A DNA stretch of 64,000 nt from Noviherbaspirillum malthae (GCF_015352985.1 NZ_JACYXF010000002.1:62001-126000), one strand, 5' to 3'. Positions 49,123-59,023 are shown, counted from the first letter of the stretch. Numbers and translations: made by a program. Notes: a model not told the origin generated them from the sequence alone.

Positions 49123-50055
49123 TCACTTCTTCGCAGTGACGATGGACGTCTCGTTCGACAGGCTCCAGACATAGGCGGCCAGCAGATGCACCTTGCCTTC
49201 ACCGAGGAAGTCATTGAACGCCGGCATGCTGTTGGTGCGGCCCTTGCGAATGGTTTCCATCACGGTCTCGGCGCTGCCGCCGTAGAGCCAGATCTTGTCG
49301 GTCAGGTTCGGCGCGCCGAGCGCCTGGTTGCCGGTGCCGGCGGAAGTGTGGCAAGCCGCGCAGGCGGCGAACTTGTCCTTGCCGAACGCCACCTTGATCG
49401 GATCGGAAGTCGAACCGGACAGGCTGAGCACATAATGCGCAACGTTTTCCACATCCTTGTCCGAACCGAGCGCGGCACCCATCGGCGGCATGCTGCCGTT
49501 GCGGCCGTGCATGATCGTGGTCTTGATCACGTCGGGCTCGCCGCCGTAGAGCCAGTCCTTGTCGGTCAGGTTGGGAAAGCCCTTGTTGCCGCGTGCGTCG
49601 GAGCCATGGCACTGTGCGCAGTAGGTCAGGAACAGGCGTTCGCCGATGGCATGCGCCTGCGGGTCGGCGGCGACGGTCTTCAGATCCTGCTGCTGGTACT
49701 TCGCAAAGATAGGACCATAGTCGGCATCGGCCTTCTGCAGTTCAGCCTGATAGGCGCCCGCGGATTCCCAGCCCAGCTTGCCCTTGAAGGAGCCGAGACC
49801 GGGATAGAGAACCAGGTAGCCGATACCGAACACGATGGTCAGGTAGAACAGCCACATCCACCAGCGCGGCATGGGATTGTTCAGCTCGCTCAAGCCTTCG
49901 TCCCAGCTGTGGCCCGTGGTCTCAGCCTCCTCGCCCTCGCGGACGACGATCTTCACCTTGGCTTGCGACCACAGCAGGATGGCGCAGCCGGCAATGCCGA
50001 GGATGGTGAGCACCGCGACATAGGCGCTCCAGAATTCGCTTGTAAAGTCAGCCAT
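49123..50055 (-). CDS. ccoP: cbb3-type cytochrome c oxidase subunit III, diheme
   Basis: A 310-residue electron-input subunit of the high-affinity terminal oxidase. It has membrane helices near the N-terminus (FWSAYVAVLTILGIAGCAILLW and RWWMWLFYLTIVFGIGYLVLY) and two periplasmic class I cytochrome c domains with heme motifs CAQCH and CAACH; the distal Met ligands lie in GSMPPMG and NSMPAFN. GSFKGKLGWES is a recognised CcoP linker. The ATG at 50055 has GGAGAAG upstream and overlaps the end of ccoQ by eight bases. It lies in the order ccoN-O-Q-P. Confidence 0.96.
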   Translation of the reverse strand: MADFTSEFWSAYVAVLTILGIAGCAILLWSQAKVKIVVREGEEAETTGHSWDEGLSELNNPMPRWWMWLFYLTIVFGIGYLVLYPGLGSFKGKLGWESAGAYQAELQKADADYGPIFAKYQQQDLKTVAADPQAHAIGERLFLTYCAQCHGSDARGNKGFPNLTDKDWLYGGEPDVIKTTIMHGRNGSMPPMGAALGSDKDVENVAHYVLSLSGSTSDPIKVAFGKDKFAACAACHTSAGTGNQALGAPNLTDKIWLYGGSAETVMETIRKGRTNSMPAFNDFLGEGKVHLLAAYVWSLSNETSIVTAKK

Positions 50056-50230
50056 GTTGCTTCTCCGATGCAGCGGTGTCGTTATCGTCCGCAAACGGCA
50101 GCTGTGCCGCGCCGTCAAAATCGGCGCCGCGATGCGCGCCGTAGGTCCACCAGATGATGCCGATGAAGGTCAGGAAACTGATCACCGTGATCAGGCTGCG
50201 CGCATCGAAAATGATTTGTTCGAAATTCAT
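50048..50230 (-). CDS. ccoQ: cbb3-type oxidase small subunit IV
   Basis: A 60-residue protein with one membrane helix (SLITVISFLTFIGIIWWTYGA) and a charged C-terminal tail, the normal CcoQ size and layout. CcoQ stabilises the cbb3 complex. It lies two bases after ccoO and overlaps ccoP, so its expression is coupled to both. Confidence 0.93.
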   Translation of the reverse strand: MNFEQIIFDARSLITVISFLTFIGIIWWTYGAHRGADFDGAAQLPFADDNDTAASEKQHG

Positions 50231-50232
50231 GA

Positions 50233-50850
50233 TTACCTCTTTGCCTTGATCTGGATGCCGAGGCCCTGCAGATAGGCGACCAGCGCATCCTGTTCGGTCT
50301 TGCCTTCCACATCCTTGGCCGCATTGGCGATCTCTTCATCACTGTACGGATGGCCCAGCTTGCGCAGCGCCACCATCTTCGGTGCGACCGACTGCGGGTC
50401 CAGCTTGGCAGTGGCCAGCCACGGATAGGAAGGCATGTTCGATTCCGGCACCACGTCGCGCGGATTGTTGAGATGGGTGCGGTGCCATTCGTCGCTGTAG
50501 CGCCCGCCGACGCGCGCCAGGTCCGGACCGGTGCGCTTGGAACCCCACTGGAACGGACGGTCGTAGACGAATTCCGCAGCCACCGAGTAATGGCCGTAGC
50601 GTTCGGTCTCGGCACGGAAAGGACGGATCATCTGCGAGTGGCAGTTGTAGCAACCTTCGCGCACATACACGTCGCGTCCGACCAGACGCAGCGCCGAATA
50701 CGGCTTGAGTCCGGCAATCGGCTCGGTGGTCGACTTCTGGAAAAACAGGGGAACGATCTCGACCAGACCGCCTACGCTGACCACCAAAACCACCAGCGCG
50801 ATCAGCAGCCAGGGGTTCTTTTCGATCCATTCATGAGAAAACTTTTTCAT
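50233..50850 (-). CDS. ccoO: cbb3-type cytochrome c oxidase subunit II, monoheme
   Basis: This 205-residue subunit has one N-terminal membrane helix ([25 protein letters not shown]) and a periplasmic cytochrome c domain with heme motif CYNCH ([23 protein letters not shown]), the hallmark of FixO/CcoO. The distal Met lies in [10 protein letters not shown]. It passes electrons from CcoP to the catalytic subunit. It begins 39 bases after ccoN ends. Confidence 0.97.
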   Translation of the reverse strand: MKKFSHEWIEKNPWLLIALVVLVVSVGGLVEIVPLFFQKSTTEPIAGLKPYSALRLVGRDVYVREGCYNCHSQMIRPFRAETERYGHYSVAAEFVYDRPFQWGSKRTGPDLARVGGRYSDEWHRTHLNNPRDVVPESNMPSYPWLATAKLDPQSVAPKMVALRKLGHPYSDEEIANAAKDVEGKTEQDALVAYLQGLGIQIKAKR

Positions 50851-50889
50851 TTGCTACTGCTCCAGGTTCAGGCGATGTTCAAGCGTGGT

Positions 50890-52317
50890 TCAAGCATGGG
50901 CCGCTGCCAGGGAAGGAATGCGGGCTGTCACTTTTTCGCCGTCGCGGACAGTCATGTAGGTGTTGTAAGCCATCATGCACATCCCGGCGAGATACAGCAG
51001 GCCGCCGCTGAAGCGGATCACGTAGTACGGATAGGTAGCCTTGACCGATTCGACGAAGGTGTAGGTCAAGGTGCCGTCGGCATTGACCGCACGCCACATC
51101 AGGCCCTGCATCACGCCGGCGATCCACATCGCGGCGATGTAGAGCACGATGCCGATGGTGGCGACCCAGAAATGCGCTTCGATCAGGCGCACGCTCCACA
51201 TCTCCTTCTTGCCGGACAGTCGCGGCAGCAAGTAGTAGATCGAGCCCATGGTGATGAAGCCTACCCATCCGAGCGCGCCGGCATGCACGTGGCCGACGGT
51301 CCAGTCGGTGTAGTGCGAGAGCGCATTGACGGTCTTGATGGACATCATCGGGCCTTCGAAGGTCGACATGCCGTAGAAGGACAGCGACACGATCAGGAAC
51401 TTCAGGATCGGGTCGGAACGCAGCTTGTCCCATGCGCCGGAGAGCGTCATCACGCCGTTGATCATGCCGCCCCAGCTCGGTGCCAGCAGGATCAGCGAGA
51501 ACACCATGCCGAGCGACTGTGTCCAGTCGGGCAATGCGGTGTAGTGCAGATGGTGCGGGCCCGCCCACATGTAGGTGAAGATCAGCGCCCAGAAGTGGAC
51601 GATGGACAGGCGATACGAAAACACCGGCTTGTCGGCCTGCTTCGGGATGAAGTAGTACATCATGCCGAGGAAGCCTGCGGTCAGGAAGAAACCCACCGCA
51701 TTGTGGCCGTACCACCACTGGATCATCGCATCCTGCACGCCGGCATAGGCGGAATAGGACTTAGTCATGGTCACCGGGATCGCGGCGCTGTTGACCAGGT
51801 GCAGCAGGGCCACCGCAAGGATGAAACCGCCGAAGAACCAGTTGGCAACGTAGATGTGCGGCACCTTGCGCTTGACCAGCGTGCCGAAGAACACGACCGC
51901 ATACGACACCCAGACCAGCGTGATCAGGATGTCGATCGGCCATTCGAGTTCGGCATATTCCTTGCCCGAGGTATAACCGAGCGGCAGCGAAATCGCGGCC
52001 GCGACGATCACGGCCTGCCAGCCCCAGAAGGTGAAGGCGGCAAGTCCGTCGGAAAACAGGCGGGCCTGCGAAGTGCGCTGCACGACATAGTAGGAGGTCG
52101 CGAACAGCGCGCAGCCGCCGAAGGCGAAAATCACCGCGTTGGTGTGCAGCGGACGCAGTCGTCCGTAGCTCAGCCAGGCTGTGTCGAAGTTAAGAGCGGG
52201 CCAGGCGAGCTGCGCGGCGATGAAAACGCCGACCAGCATGCCGACCACTCCCCACACTACCGTCGCGATCGCGAATTGCTTCACGACTTTGTAGTTGTAG
52301 TTTTGTGATGTATCCAC
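50890..52317 (-). CDS. ccoN: cbb3-type cytochrome c oxidase subunit I, catalytic
   Basis: A 475-residue, twelve-helix catalytic subunit that reduces oxygen at a high-spin heme b/CuB site. Heme and copper ligands are visible: His in [14 protein letters not shown], His in [12 protein letters not shown] (CuB), the HH pair in [16 protein letters not shown], and H-x-H in [11 protein letters not shown]. The start is GTG at 52317 with GGAG seven bases upstream. An FNR-type box is centred about 70 bases upstream of the start, in line with induction at low oxygen. It heads ccoNOQP. Confidence 0.97.
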   Translation of the reverse strand: MDTSQNYNYKVVKQFAIATVVWGVVGMLVGVFIAAQLAWPALNFDTAWLSYGRLRPLHTNAVIFAFGGCALFATSYYVVQRTSQARLFSDGLAAFTFWGWQAVIVAAAISLPLGYTSGKEYAELEWPIDILITLVWVSYAVVFFGTLVKRKVPHIYVANWFFGGFILAVALLHLVNSAAIPVTMTKSYSAYAGVQDAMIQWWYGHNAVGFFLTAGFLGMMYYFIPKQADKPVFSYRLSIVHFWALIFTYMWAGPHHLHYTALPDWTQSLGMVFSLILLAPSWGGMINGVMTLSGAWDKLRSDPILKFLIVSLSFYGMSTFEGPMMSIKTVNALSHYTDWTVGHVHAGALGWVGFITMGSIYYLLPRLSGKKEMWSVRLIEAHFWVATIGIVLYIAAMWIAGVMQGLMWRAVNADGTLTYTFVESVKATYPYYVIRFSGGLLYLAGMCMMAYNTYMTVRDGEKVTARIPSLAAAHA

Positions 52318-52379
52318 GTACGATCTCCAGGGTTGCTAACACGATGGAGGCAGAGTACGGTTTCGAACCCTCAAAAACC

Positions 52380-52393
52380 TTGACCTGAGTCAA
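52380..52393. promoter_or_regulatory. FNR-type box upstream of ccoN
   Basis: TTGAC-CTGA-GTCAA matches the FNR/ANR dyad TTGAT-N4-ATCAA with symmetrical changes at the inner base of each arm. It lies 63 bases before the ccoN start, a distance suiting an activator site near -41.5. The fnr gene is in the same cluster. Confidence 0.75.
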
Positions 52394-52518
52394 ATTGGTC
52401 CGGATGGCTGAAAATAGTTGGAAAGCGTTGCGGGAATACTGCGGAGAGGCCGTTATCGCCCTTTAAATAAAGGCGAAAACGCCAACGCGGAAGAGAATGG
52501 AATGAGTGGAAGTGCTGA

Positions 52519-52740
52519 TTATTTTGGCAAAACGTTGCCGGCGTTGTTCACCGAAGACGCTGTTCTGCCATCTTGCGAAACCTTGTCGGCGACACAGGTG
52601 CTGTCGTCATCCTGCAGGATGCGCATGCCGGGCCCGACCAGGTCGTCGAACTGGCCACCGTCGGATGCGTTGAAGAATAGCCAGATGGTGAAGAACACCA
52701 CCGCAACACTCATCGGAACGAGCAGGTATAGAGCTTCCAT
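52519..52740 (-). CDS. ccoS: cbb3-type oxidase assembly protein CcoS
   Basis: A 73-residue protein whose N-terminus, LYLLVPMSVAVVFFTIWLFFNASDGGQFDDL, is the standard CcoS pattern: one membrane helix followed by W-F----GQFDDL. CcoS is needed for cofactor insertion into cbb3 oxidase. The C-terminal tail (about 35 residues, one Cys) is longer than the minimum. It starts 12 bases after ccoI ends, on the same strand. Confidence 0.94.
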   Translation of the reverse strand: MEALYLLVPMSVAVVFFTIWLFFNASDGGQFDDLVGPGMRILQDDDSTCVADKVSQDGRTASSVNNAGNVLPK

Positions 52741-52752
52741 GATGTTTCTCCG

Positions 52753-55332
52753 TCAGTTTGCCGCGGGATTGGCATGCGCAGGAATGCCGTGCAGACCGGA
52801 ACTCGATGATGTCATCGTCGGACCGGCACGCTGCGTGTCAGCAGTTTGTTGCCGCATCGGCACTCGCCGCAGCCGCAACGCGTTCACGATCACCACCGCC
52901 GAGCTGACCGACATGCCGATGCCCGACAGCCAGGGATTGAGCACGCCGAAGGCGGCGGCCGGAATCGCTAGCGCATTGTAGAGGCTGGCCCACGCCAGGT
53001 TCTGCCGGATCACCCGCATCGTCTGGGATGCCGCGCGCATGGCATCGCCTGCAGCTTCGATCTGCGCGGACAGCAGCACCGCATCCGCATGCGTCTGCGC
53101 CAGTTCCGCACCGCCGCCCATGGCGAAGGAAACATCGGCGGCCCGCAGTACCGCCGCATCGTTGACGCCGTCGCCCACCATCGCGACCACGGCGCCCTGC
53201 TGCTGCAGTGCCTGCACGAAAGCCAGCTTCTGTTCCGGCAACTGCTCCCCGACCGCGTTGTCGATGCCGAGTCGTGTCGCCACGGCATCCACGGCATCCT
53301 GCCGGTCGCCGCTCAGCAGGATCACCTGTTTGCCGAGCGACTGGAACTGCCTTACCACCCTTGCGGCATCTTCACGCAGTGCATCGGCAAGATCGAACCG
53401 CGCCAGCCATCCGGCATCGCTGCCGAGATAGACCGGGGTCGCATGTGCTGCCGGAGGTGTTGCAGCAGACGCCGGCGCACGGCCGACGAGCTCTTCGACG
53501 AAGGACATGGTGCCTAGACGATAACGCTCGCCGTGGACGACGGCTTCGATGCCCTTGCCTGCCACATGATGCGATTCCGACACGGCATGTGCTGGCATGG
53601 CTGAGCCGTCCAATTCAGCCGCTTCAATGATTGCCCGAGCCAGCGGATGCGCGCTGCCGGACTCAAGCGCTGCCGCAAGCTGCAGGCATTGCGCCGTATC
53701 GCGTTCGCCGAGCTTCAGGCTGTCTGCCAACGCGGGCTTGCCTTTGGTCAGCGTACCAGTCTTGTCGAATACGACATGCGTGGTGCGATGCAGGGTTTCC
53801 AGTACATGCGATTGCAATACCAGCACACCCTGCGACACCAGCCTGTCGGTTGCCGCCGCGAGCGCGCTTGGTGTTGCCAGCGACAACGCGCATGGACAGG
53901 ACACCACCAAGACCGCGATGGCAATCGGCCACGCGCGCGCAGGGTCGATGATCTGCCAGGCAATGAAGACAACGATTGCGAGCAGCAGGAGCGCAGCGAC
54001 GAACCATGCCGCCACCTTGTCAGCCCAGAGGGAAAGCTGCGGCTTTTCCTGTCCCGCCCTTTCAACCAGCTTGACCAGCCGCGACAGCGTGCTTTCGCGC
54101 ACGGTTCTGGTAATTTTCACCACCACTGGCTGGCTGGCATTGACCGCGCCGCCCGGCAAGGCGTCCCCGGCCTGCTTCGCCAGCGGCAGGCTTTCTCCGC
54201 TCAGCAGCGAGACGTCGATCGATGTTGAGCCTTCGACAAGAACCGCATCGGCGGGAAATGCCTCGCCCGGCTTCACCAGCAGATATTCGCCTTCCGTGAG
54301 CCGCGCCGCAGGCACGACTTCGATTAGCCGATCTTCCGGATACGCGGGCATGCGTGCCGCCGATGCCGGCAACGCCGCCTGCAGCCTTTCCAGCCCGGAA
54401 GCCGCCTTGCGCCGCGCGATGAATTCCAGGTAGCGACTGCACAAGAGCAGGAAGATGAACATCGTCACCGAATCGAAGTAGACGTCACCTCGGCCTTCGA
54501 ACGTGGCGGCCACACTGCCCGCAAACGCCGCACCGATACCAAGCGCGACCGGCACATCCATGCCCAGCATGCCGCTTTTCAGATTGCTCCATGCGCCCTG
54601 GAAGAAAGGCAGCGCGGAATAGCAGACCGCCGGAACGGTCAGCAGCAGGCTCGCCCAGCGCATCAGCGTTTCCATATCGGCATCAAGCGTGCCGTCGGTA
54701 GCGAGATAAACCGGCACCGCATACATCATTACCTGCATCATGGACAGGCCGGCGATGAACAATTGCCGGAACAGCGTTTTGCCCGCACGCTGCATCTGCT
54801 GCTCATGACGGGCGGCGTCGAAGGGATAGGCCATGTAGCCGACTTCCCTTACCGCCAGCAGGATATCGCTGGGCTTGCAGGCTTCTGGATTCCAGCGCAC
54901 ATGCAGCTTTGCGGTGGCCACGTTGAGATTGAAGGTTCCGATGCCGGGCACGCGGGCAAGGCGTCGCTCGATCAGCCAGACGCAGGCGGCGCAGCGTATG
55001 CCCTCGACTGTAAAGACGGCTTCGCATGCAGGGGTTTTGCCGTCATCGCCGGCGGCAAATTGTCCGACAACTTCCGGCGCATCGTAAAGACGCAGTTCGT
55101 CCGGCACCAGCGAGGCGTCAGCGGCGTTCGGGGAATAGCCCTCGCGACTGAGATAATAATCCGACAAGCCGCTTTCAACGATGGTGCGTGCAACAGTTTC
55201 GCAGCCCGGACAGCACATAGCCCGGTCCACGCCGTCGATGCGTACAGTCCAATGCGAGGAGGCGGCAATGGATTGCCCGCAATGGAAGCAGGCCGAAGTG
55301 TCGGCTGCGGAGCGTGAGGCGACGGCCGTCAT
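52753..55332 (-). CDS. ccoI: Copper-translocating P1B-type ATPase CcoI/FixI
   Basis: An 859-residue copper exporter that supplies copper for cbb3 oxidase. The N-terminus carries a Cys-rich motif (CFHCGQ, then CCPGC) and a heavy-metal-associated domain with CAAC in EGIRCAACVWLIERR. Eight membrane helices are expected; the ion-channel motif is SCPCALSLATP. The phosphorylation motif is DKTGTLTKG and the hinge is GDGVNDAAVL. The start at 55332 has GGAGG six bases upstream and overlaps the stop of the preceding gene (ATGA). The frame remains open for about 500 bases upstream, but that part only shadows the neighbour. CcoS follows. Confidence 0.95.
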   Translation of the reverse strand: MTAVASRSAADTSACFHCGQSIAASSHWTVRIDGVDRAMCCPGCETVARTIVESGLSDYYLSREGYSPNAADASLVPDELRLYDAPEVVGQFAAGDDGKTPACEAVFTVEGIRCAACVWLIERRLARVPGIGTFNLNVATAKLHVRWNPEACKPSDILLAVREVGYMAYPFDAARHEQQMQRAGKTLFRQLFIAGLSMMQVMMYAVPVYLATDGTLDADMETLMRWASLLLTVPAVCYSALPFFQGAWSNLKSGMLGMDVPVALGIGAAFAGSVAATFEGRGDVYFDSVTMFIFLLLCSRYLEFIARRKAASGLERLQAALPASAARMPAYPEDRLIEVVPAARLTEGEYLLVKPGEAFPADAVLVEGSTSIDVSLLSGESLPLAKQAGDALPGGAVNASQPVVVKITRTVRESTLSRLVKLVERAGQEKPQLSLWADKVAAWFVAALLLLAIVVFIAWQIIDPARAWPIAIAVLVVSCPCALSLATPSALAAATDRLVSQGVLVLQSHVLETLHRTTHVVFDKTGTLTKGKPALADSLKLGERDTAQCLQLAAALESGSAHPLARAIIEAAELDGSAMPAHAVSESHHVAGKGIEAVVHGERYRLGTMSFVEELVGRAPASAATPPAAHATPVYLGSDAGWLARFDLADALREDAARVVRQFQSLGKQVILLSGDRQDAVDAVATRLGIDNAVGEQLPEQKLAFVQALQQQGAVVAMVGDGVNDAAVLRAADVSFAMGGGAELAQTHADAVLLSAQIEAAGDAMRAASQTMRVIRQNLAWASLYNALAIPAAAFGVLNPWLSGIGMSVSSAVVIVNALRLRRVPMRQQTADTQRAGPTMTSSSSGLHGIPAHANPAAN

Positions 55333-56141
55333 TTCCATCCTCCGATATGGACTGCGTGACCGGCGGTTTGCGCAGGCGTGATGCAGATGGCATCCAGCCA
55401 ACCCGCCTTCATGCCGTCGGTGGCGCGCACCAGCCCGAGCAGGCCAAATGCTAGCACCAGCATGCCGCCCGCCATGCGCAGCCGCGGCGAACGGGACCAG
55501 TGCTGCAATCTCGTCCCGAGCATGCCCAGGCCGAGCAGCATCGGCAACGTTCCGGCACCGAAGGCCAGCATGATCGCGGCGCCCTTGCTCGCCGAGCCGC
55601 TCAGCATGGCACTGAGCAGAACACTGTAGACCATGCCGCACGGCACCCATCCCCAAAGGCCGCCGAGGGCGAAAGCCTTTCCTGCGGTGTCGATGGGCAG
55701 CAGCTTGCCAGTCAGCGGCTGTATCCGGCGCCAGATGACCTGCCCGGCGGATTCGAGGTGCGCGAGCCCGCGCCATGTACCCATCAGGTAGAGGCCGAGA
55801 GCGATCAGCATCAAATTGGCAAGCCAATACAGAACGGCCTGCAGTGAAGACATCAGCGAAAGCGTGCGCACACCCTGTGCAACGCCGCCGGCAATCGCGC
55901 CGGCTACTGCATACGAGGAAAGACGGCCGGCGTTATAGGCCAGCGTGCGTGCGGCTTCGTCCGCCATTGCAGAACTCGTCAATGGCCGGACCGCGGCGCC
56001 GCCCTGCATTGCCGCTATCGGGATGATCCTGCGCCCGCCGCCGGCGGAAAACGCGCTGACGATGCCGCCGCACATGCCGATGCAGTGAACGCTGCCCACC
56101 AGGCCAACGATGAAAAAAGATATTAAAGAGAAATCGCTCAC
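55329..56141 (-). CDS. SafE/TauE-type membrane protein, cbb3 biogenesis associated
   Basis: A 270-residue protein with about six membrane helices (FFIVGLVGSVHCIGMCGGIVSAF first). The motif HCIGMCGG is the signature of the UreH-like/SafE2 branch of the TauE/SafE superfamily, found beside cytochrome oxidase and copper-ATPase genes. Those members are thought to handle copper or other metals rather than sulfite. The start is GTG at 56141, 20 bases after hemN, and its end overlaps the ccoI start (ATGA). It is therefore most likely part of the hemN-ccoI-ccoS operon and of oxidase maturation. Confidence 0.85.
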   Translation of the reverse strand: MSDFSLISFFIVGLVGSVHCIGMCGGIVSAFSAGGGRRIIPIAAMQGGAAVRPLTSSAMADEAARTLAYNAGRLSSYAVAGAIAGGVAQGVRTLSLMSSLQAVLYWLANLMLIALGLYLMGTWRGLAHLESAGQVIWRRIQPLTGKLLPIDTAGKAFALGGLWGWVPCGMVYSVLLSAMLSGSASKGAAIMLAFGAGTLPMLLGLGMLGTRLQHWSRSPRLRMAGGMLVLAFGLLGLVRATDGMKAGWLDAICITPAQTAGHAVHIGGWK

Positions 56142-56161
56142 TGTCTTGCGCTTCGCATGCG

Positions 56162-57592
56162 TCAGATGGTTTTCGAATAACGCAGGCGTTCCGGTTTCAC
56201 TTCCTGCTTCCCGTTGAGATAGGAGTCGAACACCATGCAGATATTGCGGATCAGCAGCCGGCCCTTGGGGCTGACGGTCAGCCAGTCGTCATCGATGCTG
56301 AGCAGGCCGTCGGCCTCCATCACGCGCAGCTGCTCCAGTTCGGTTTCGAAATACTTGGCGAAGCTGATCGGATAAGCGAGTTCGAGCGAACGTATCGACA
56401 GTTCGAAATTGCACATCAGCATCTGGATGATGACCCGGCGCAGCAGGTCGTCGACGCTGAGCCTGGTGCCGCGTGCGATCGGCAGTTCGCCCTGCTCGAT
56501 GCGTTCGTAATACGCCTCAAGCGTCTTTTCGTTCTGGCTGTAGGTCGATCCGACCGAGCTGATGGCGGACACGCCCACCGAGACCATTTCGGCATCGGCA
56601 TGGGTCGAATACCCTTGGAAATTGCGATGCAGCCGGCCCTGCCGCTGGGCGATTGCCAGATCGTCATCCGGCTTGGCGAAATGGTCCATGCCGATATAGA
56701 CGTAACCGGCAGCAGTCAGACGGCGGATGCACAGCGATAGCATGTCGAGCTTCGTCTCGGCATTGGGCAGTTCGTCTTCATTGATGCGGCGCTGGGGCTT
56801 GAACAGTGCCGGCATGTGGGCATAGTTGTAGACCGAGATGCGGTCGGGATTGGCAGCGATCACCTTGCCGAGCGTCTGTTCCATGGTCATCAGTGTCTGC
56901 TTCGGCAAGCCGTAGATGAGATCGATGCTGATGGAGCGGAAGCCGGCCTCGCGGGCGGCATTCATCACCGCCAGCGTCACTTCTTCCGGCTGGATGCGGT
57001 TGACTGCCTTCTGCACGTCGATGTCGAAATCCTGCACACCGAAACTGATGCGGTTGAAACCCTGGTTGCGCAGGGTGCGCACGCGCTCCGGCGTCACGGT
57101 GCGCGGATCGATCTCGATGGAGAACTCGCCATCGTCGTCATTGGCAAAACGGAAACGGCTGCGCAGGTGTGCCAGGAGTTCGCCCATCTGTTCATCGGAC
57201 AGGTATGTCGGGGTGCCGCCGCCGAAGTGCAGCTGGGTCACGATGTTCATGTCACCCATCAGCTTGCCCTGCATGTCGATCTCGCGCTTCAGGTAGGTGA
57301 GATAGACCTCGGCCTTGCTGCGGTTCTTGGTGATGACCTTGTTGCAGGCGCAGTAATAGCAAAGCTTGTCGCAGAACGGGATATGCACATAAAGCGACAA
57401 GGGATTGCGCGCGCCGAGTGCGCGTACCTGGTTGACTGCCTGCAGGTAATCGCCCATGCCGAAGCTGTCGGCGAAGCGATCCGCCGTGGGATACGAGGTG
57501 TAGCGAGGACCCTGCCTGCTCAGCTTGCGGATCAGTGCCGCATCGAACTGGACGGTGGGACTATGAGGAATTGCTGTTGCAGGAACTGCCAT
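56162..57592 (-). CDS. hemN: Oxygen-independent coproporphyrinogen III oxidase
   Basis: A 476-residue radical-SAM enzyme that decarboxylates coproporphyrinogen III to protoporphyrinogen IX without oxygen. The cluster motif is C-x3-C-x2-C in YVHIPFCDKLCYYCACNKVITK, including the fourth Cys of true HemN. HFGGGTPTYLS and GFNRISFGVQDFDIDVQKAVNR are further family landmarks, and the C-terminal HemN domain is complete. ATG 57592 has CCGGAG upstream. An FNR-type box lies about 90 bases upstream, as expected for an anaerobic heme gene that supplies the cbb3 oxidase encoded behind it. Confidence 0.96.
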   Translation of the reverse strand: MAVPATAIPHSPTVQFDAALIRKLSRQGPRYTSYPTADRFADSFGMGDYLQAVNQVRALGARNPLSLYVHIPFCDKLCYYCACNKVITKNRSKAEVYLTYLKREIDMQGKLMGDMNIVTQLHFGGGTPTYLSDEQMGELLAHLRSRFRFANDDDGEFSIEIDPRTVTPERVRTLRNQGFNRISFGVQDFDIDVQKAVNRIQPEEVTLAVMNAAREAGFRSISIDLIYGLPKQTLMTMEQTLGKVIAANPDRISVYNYAHMPALFKPQRRINEDELPNAETKLDMLSLCIRRLTAAGYVYIGMDHFAKPDDDLAIAQRQGRLHRNFQGYSTHADAEMVSVGVSAISSVGSTYSQNEKTLEAYYERIEQGELPIARGTRLSVDDLLRRVIIQMLMCNFELSIRSLELAYPISFAKYFETELEQLRVMEADGLLSIDDDWLTVSPKGRLLIRNICMVFDSYLNGKQEVKPERLRYSKTI

Positions 57593-57676
57593 GTCGTACT
57601 CCGGCTGTCGTGCGTCCCAACGATTGGACGCATCTGGAATGGCTCGCAGTGTACGAGGCAAGCGCCGGCTGCAACA

Positions 57677-57690
57677 TTGATCCAGGTCAA
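57677..57690. promoter_or_regulatory. FNR-type box upstream of hemN
   Basis: TTGAT-CCAG-GTCAA differs from the consensus TTGAT-N4-ATCAA at one base. It is centred about 92 bases before the hemN start, leaving room for a promoter and a leader of about 50 bases. Confidence 0.8.
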
Positions 57691-57838
57691 AACGCTCCGG
57701 ATTGCAGAAGTTGGCAAGCATGTGGATGGAGGTTGCCGCTGCGATTCAGGCATGCGTCCCGAACGGACGCGAAAGACGCAATTCACCGTTCGCTGCCGTT
57801 ACCCGCAGCGAACGATGGAAGCTGGTGTTTCGGAAGGA

Positions 57839-59023
57839 CTATGCCGCAGCGCGTGCGTTGGCATCTGTCGAAGACACCTTTCCATTCAGCAGAAATTCGA
57901 CAAGCTCCCGCACCGGACGGATCTCGCCGCCGAACGGCAGCCGCTCGGAGCCGCGGAAGAACAGGCCGCGCTTGACATCGCCCTCCAGCGCGAATGCCAG
58001 CCGTGTATCGATGCAGAACTGCCCTGCCTTGGCGATGCCGTCGCGCAGCCCGCACTGGTGCAGGCAATCGAAGCCGACCGTACATTCCTTCGGCCCCGCC
58101 TTGCGCTGCAGCTTCTCTTCCTTTTCCAGATAATTGACGAGCCACGGGGTCCGCACGCCCCGCGCCGGCAAGCCGGCGACGCTCATGAAAGTGACGATGT
58201 CTTCCGGGCTGGCTTCGGCCAGCACCTTCTTGAAATTGATGTGCGCATCGCCTTCCTCCGTGACGGCAAATGCGGTTCCCAGCTGGACGGCGCTTGCGCC
58301 CATGGCGAGCAGTTCACATACCTGCTCATGGCTGTTGACGCCGCCGCCCGCGATCAGGGGAATGTTTTCACGTTCCAGCCCGAGTTCGCGCAGCACCTGA
58401 TGCGTCGCTTCGAGAACGACAGGGAAAGCGAAGTGCGGCTGGTCCACATCTTCGATGCGCGCGGCACCGAGATGTCCTGCGGCATGCCTGGGATTTTCAA
58501 GCACGATCGCATCCGGCAGGCGGTTTTTGCGCATCCATTTTTTGAGCACCAGTGCAACCCCGCGCGCATCGGAAAGAATGGGAATGAGCGCCACGCCGGG
58601 ATGGTCGGCGGCAAGCTCCGGCAAATCCAGCGGCAGGCCGGCACCGACGACCACCGCCTGCGCGCCGCTTTCGCAGGCTTGCCTGACATAGGCGGCATAC
58701 TCGGCGACGGCGCGCATGATATTGACGCCGACCATGCCCCGTCCACCTGCGAGCCGTAAAGCTGCCTTGATTTCCCGATCCAGCGCCGTCAGATTAGCTT
58801 TGTCGATCATCGTCTTGTTCCGGCTCTTACCGGTTTGCGCCATCAGATCGGGATGATGCCGCCGCAGGTCGACGCTGGAAATGGTGCCGACCGCGCCCAG
58901 CGCGGCAACGCTGCCTGCGAGGCGATGCGCAGACACGCCGACCCCCATTCCTCCCTGGACGATGGGAAGCAGTTCCCTTCCCTTGATGCGAAGCGGTTTC
59001 AATGCAGTCTGGATCTGGAGCAC
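57839..59023 (-). CDS. NAD(P)H-dependent flavin oxidoreductase, nitronate monooxygenase-like
   Basis: A 394-residue FMN-binding TIM barrel. Characteristic segments are PIVQGGMGVGVSAHRLAGSVAALGAVGTIS near the start, GVNIMRAVAEYA, AQAVVVGAGLP, IPLIAGGGVNSHEQVCELLAMGASAVQLGTAF and FMSVAGLPARGVRTP. The C-terminal part has four cysteines (ECTVGFDCLHQCGLRDGIAKAGQFCI), unusual for the smaller nitropropane dioxygenases and perhaps a metal or redox site. The start GTG 59023 has AGGGA upstream; a TTG at 59071 is less likely. An FNR-type box lies upstream, so it belongs to the low-oxygen set. The substrate is unknown. Confidence 0.85.
   Translation of the reverse strand: MLQIQTALKPLRIKGRELLPIVQGGMGVGVSAHRLAGSVAALGAVGTISSVDLRRHHPDLMAQTGKSRNKTMIDKANLTALDREIKAALRLAGGRGMVGVNIMRAVAEYAAYVRQACESGAQAVVVGAGLPLDLPELAADHPGVALIPILSDARGVALVLKKWMRKNRLPDAIVLENPRHAAGHLGAARIEDVDQPHFAFPVVLEATHQVLRELGLERENIPLIAGGGVNSHEQVCELLAMGASAVQLGTAFAVTEEGDAHINFKKVLAEASPEDIVTFMSVAGLPARGVRTPWLVNYLEKEEKLQRKAGPKECTVGFDCLHQCGLRDGIAKAGQFCIDTRLAFALEGDVKRGLFFRGSERLPFGGEIRPVRELVEFLLNGKVSSTDANARAAA

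Noticed and set aside
50350..52308. 652-codon rightward open frame over ccoN and ccoO
   Set aside because: It is exactly antisense to two unmistakable oxidase subunits, is rich in His, Arg and Asp, and has no known domain.
55333..55827. Upstream extension of the ccoI reading frame
   Set aside because: The frame stays open but overlaps the SafE-like gene, shows no P-type ATPase similarity there, and a good ribosome site marks the start at 55332.
56816..58759. 647-codon rightward open frame across hemN and the flavoprotein gene
   Set aside because: It is antisense to two well-supported enzymes and crosses their intergenic region; no domain is seen.
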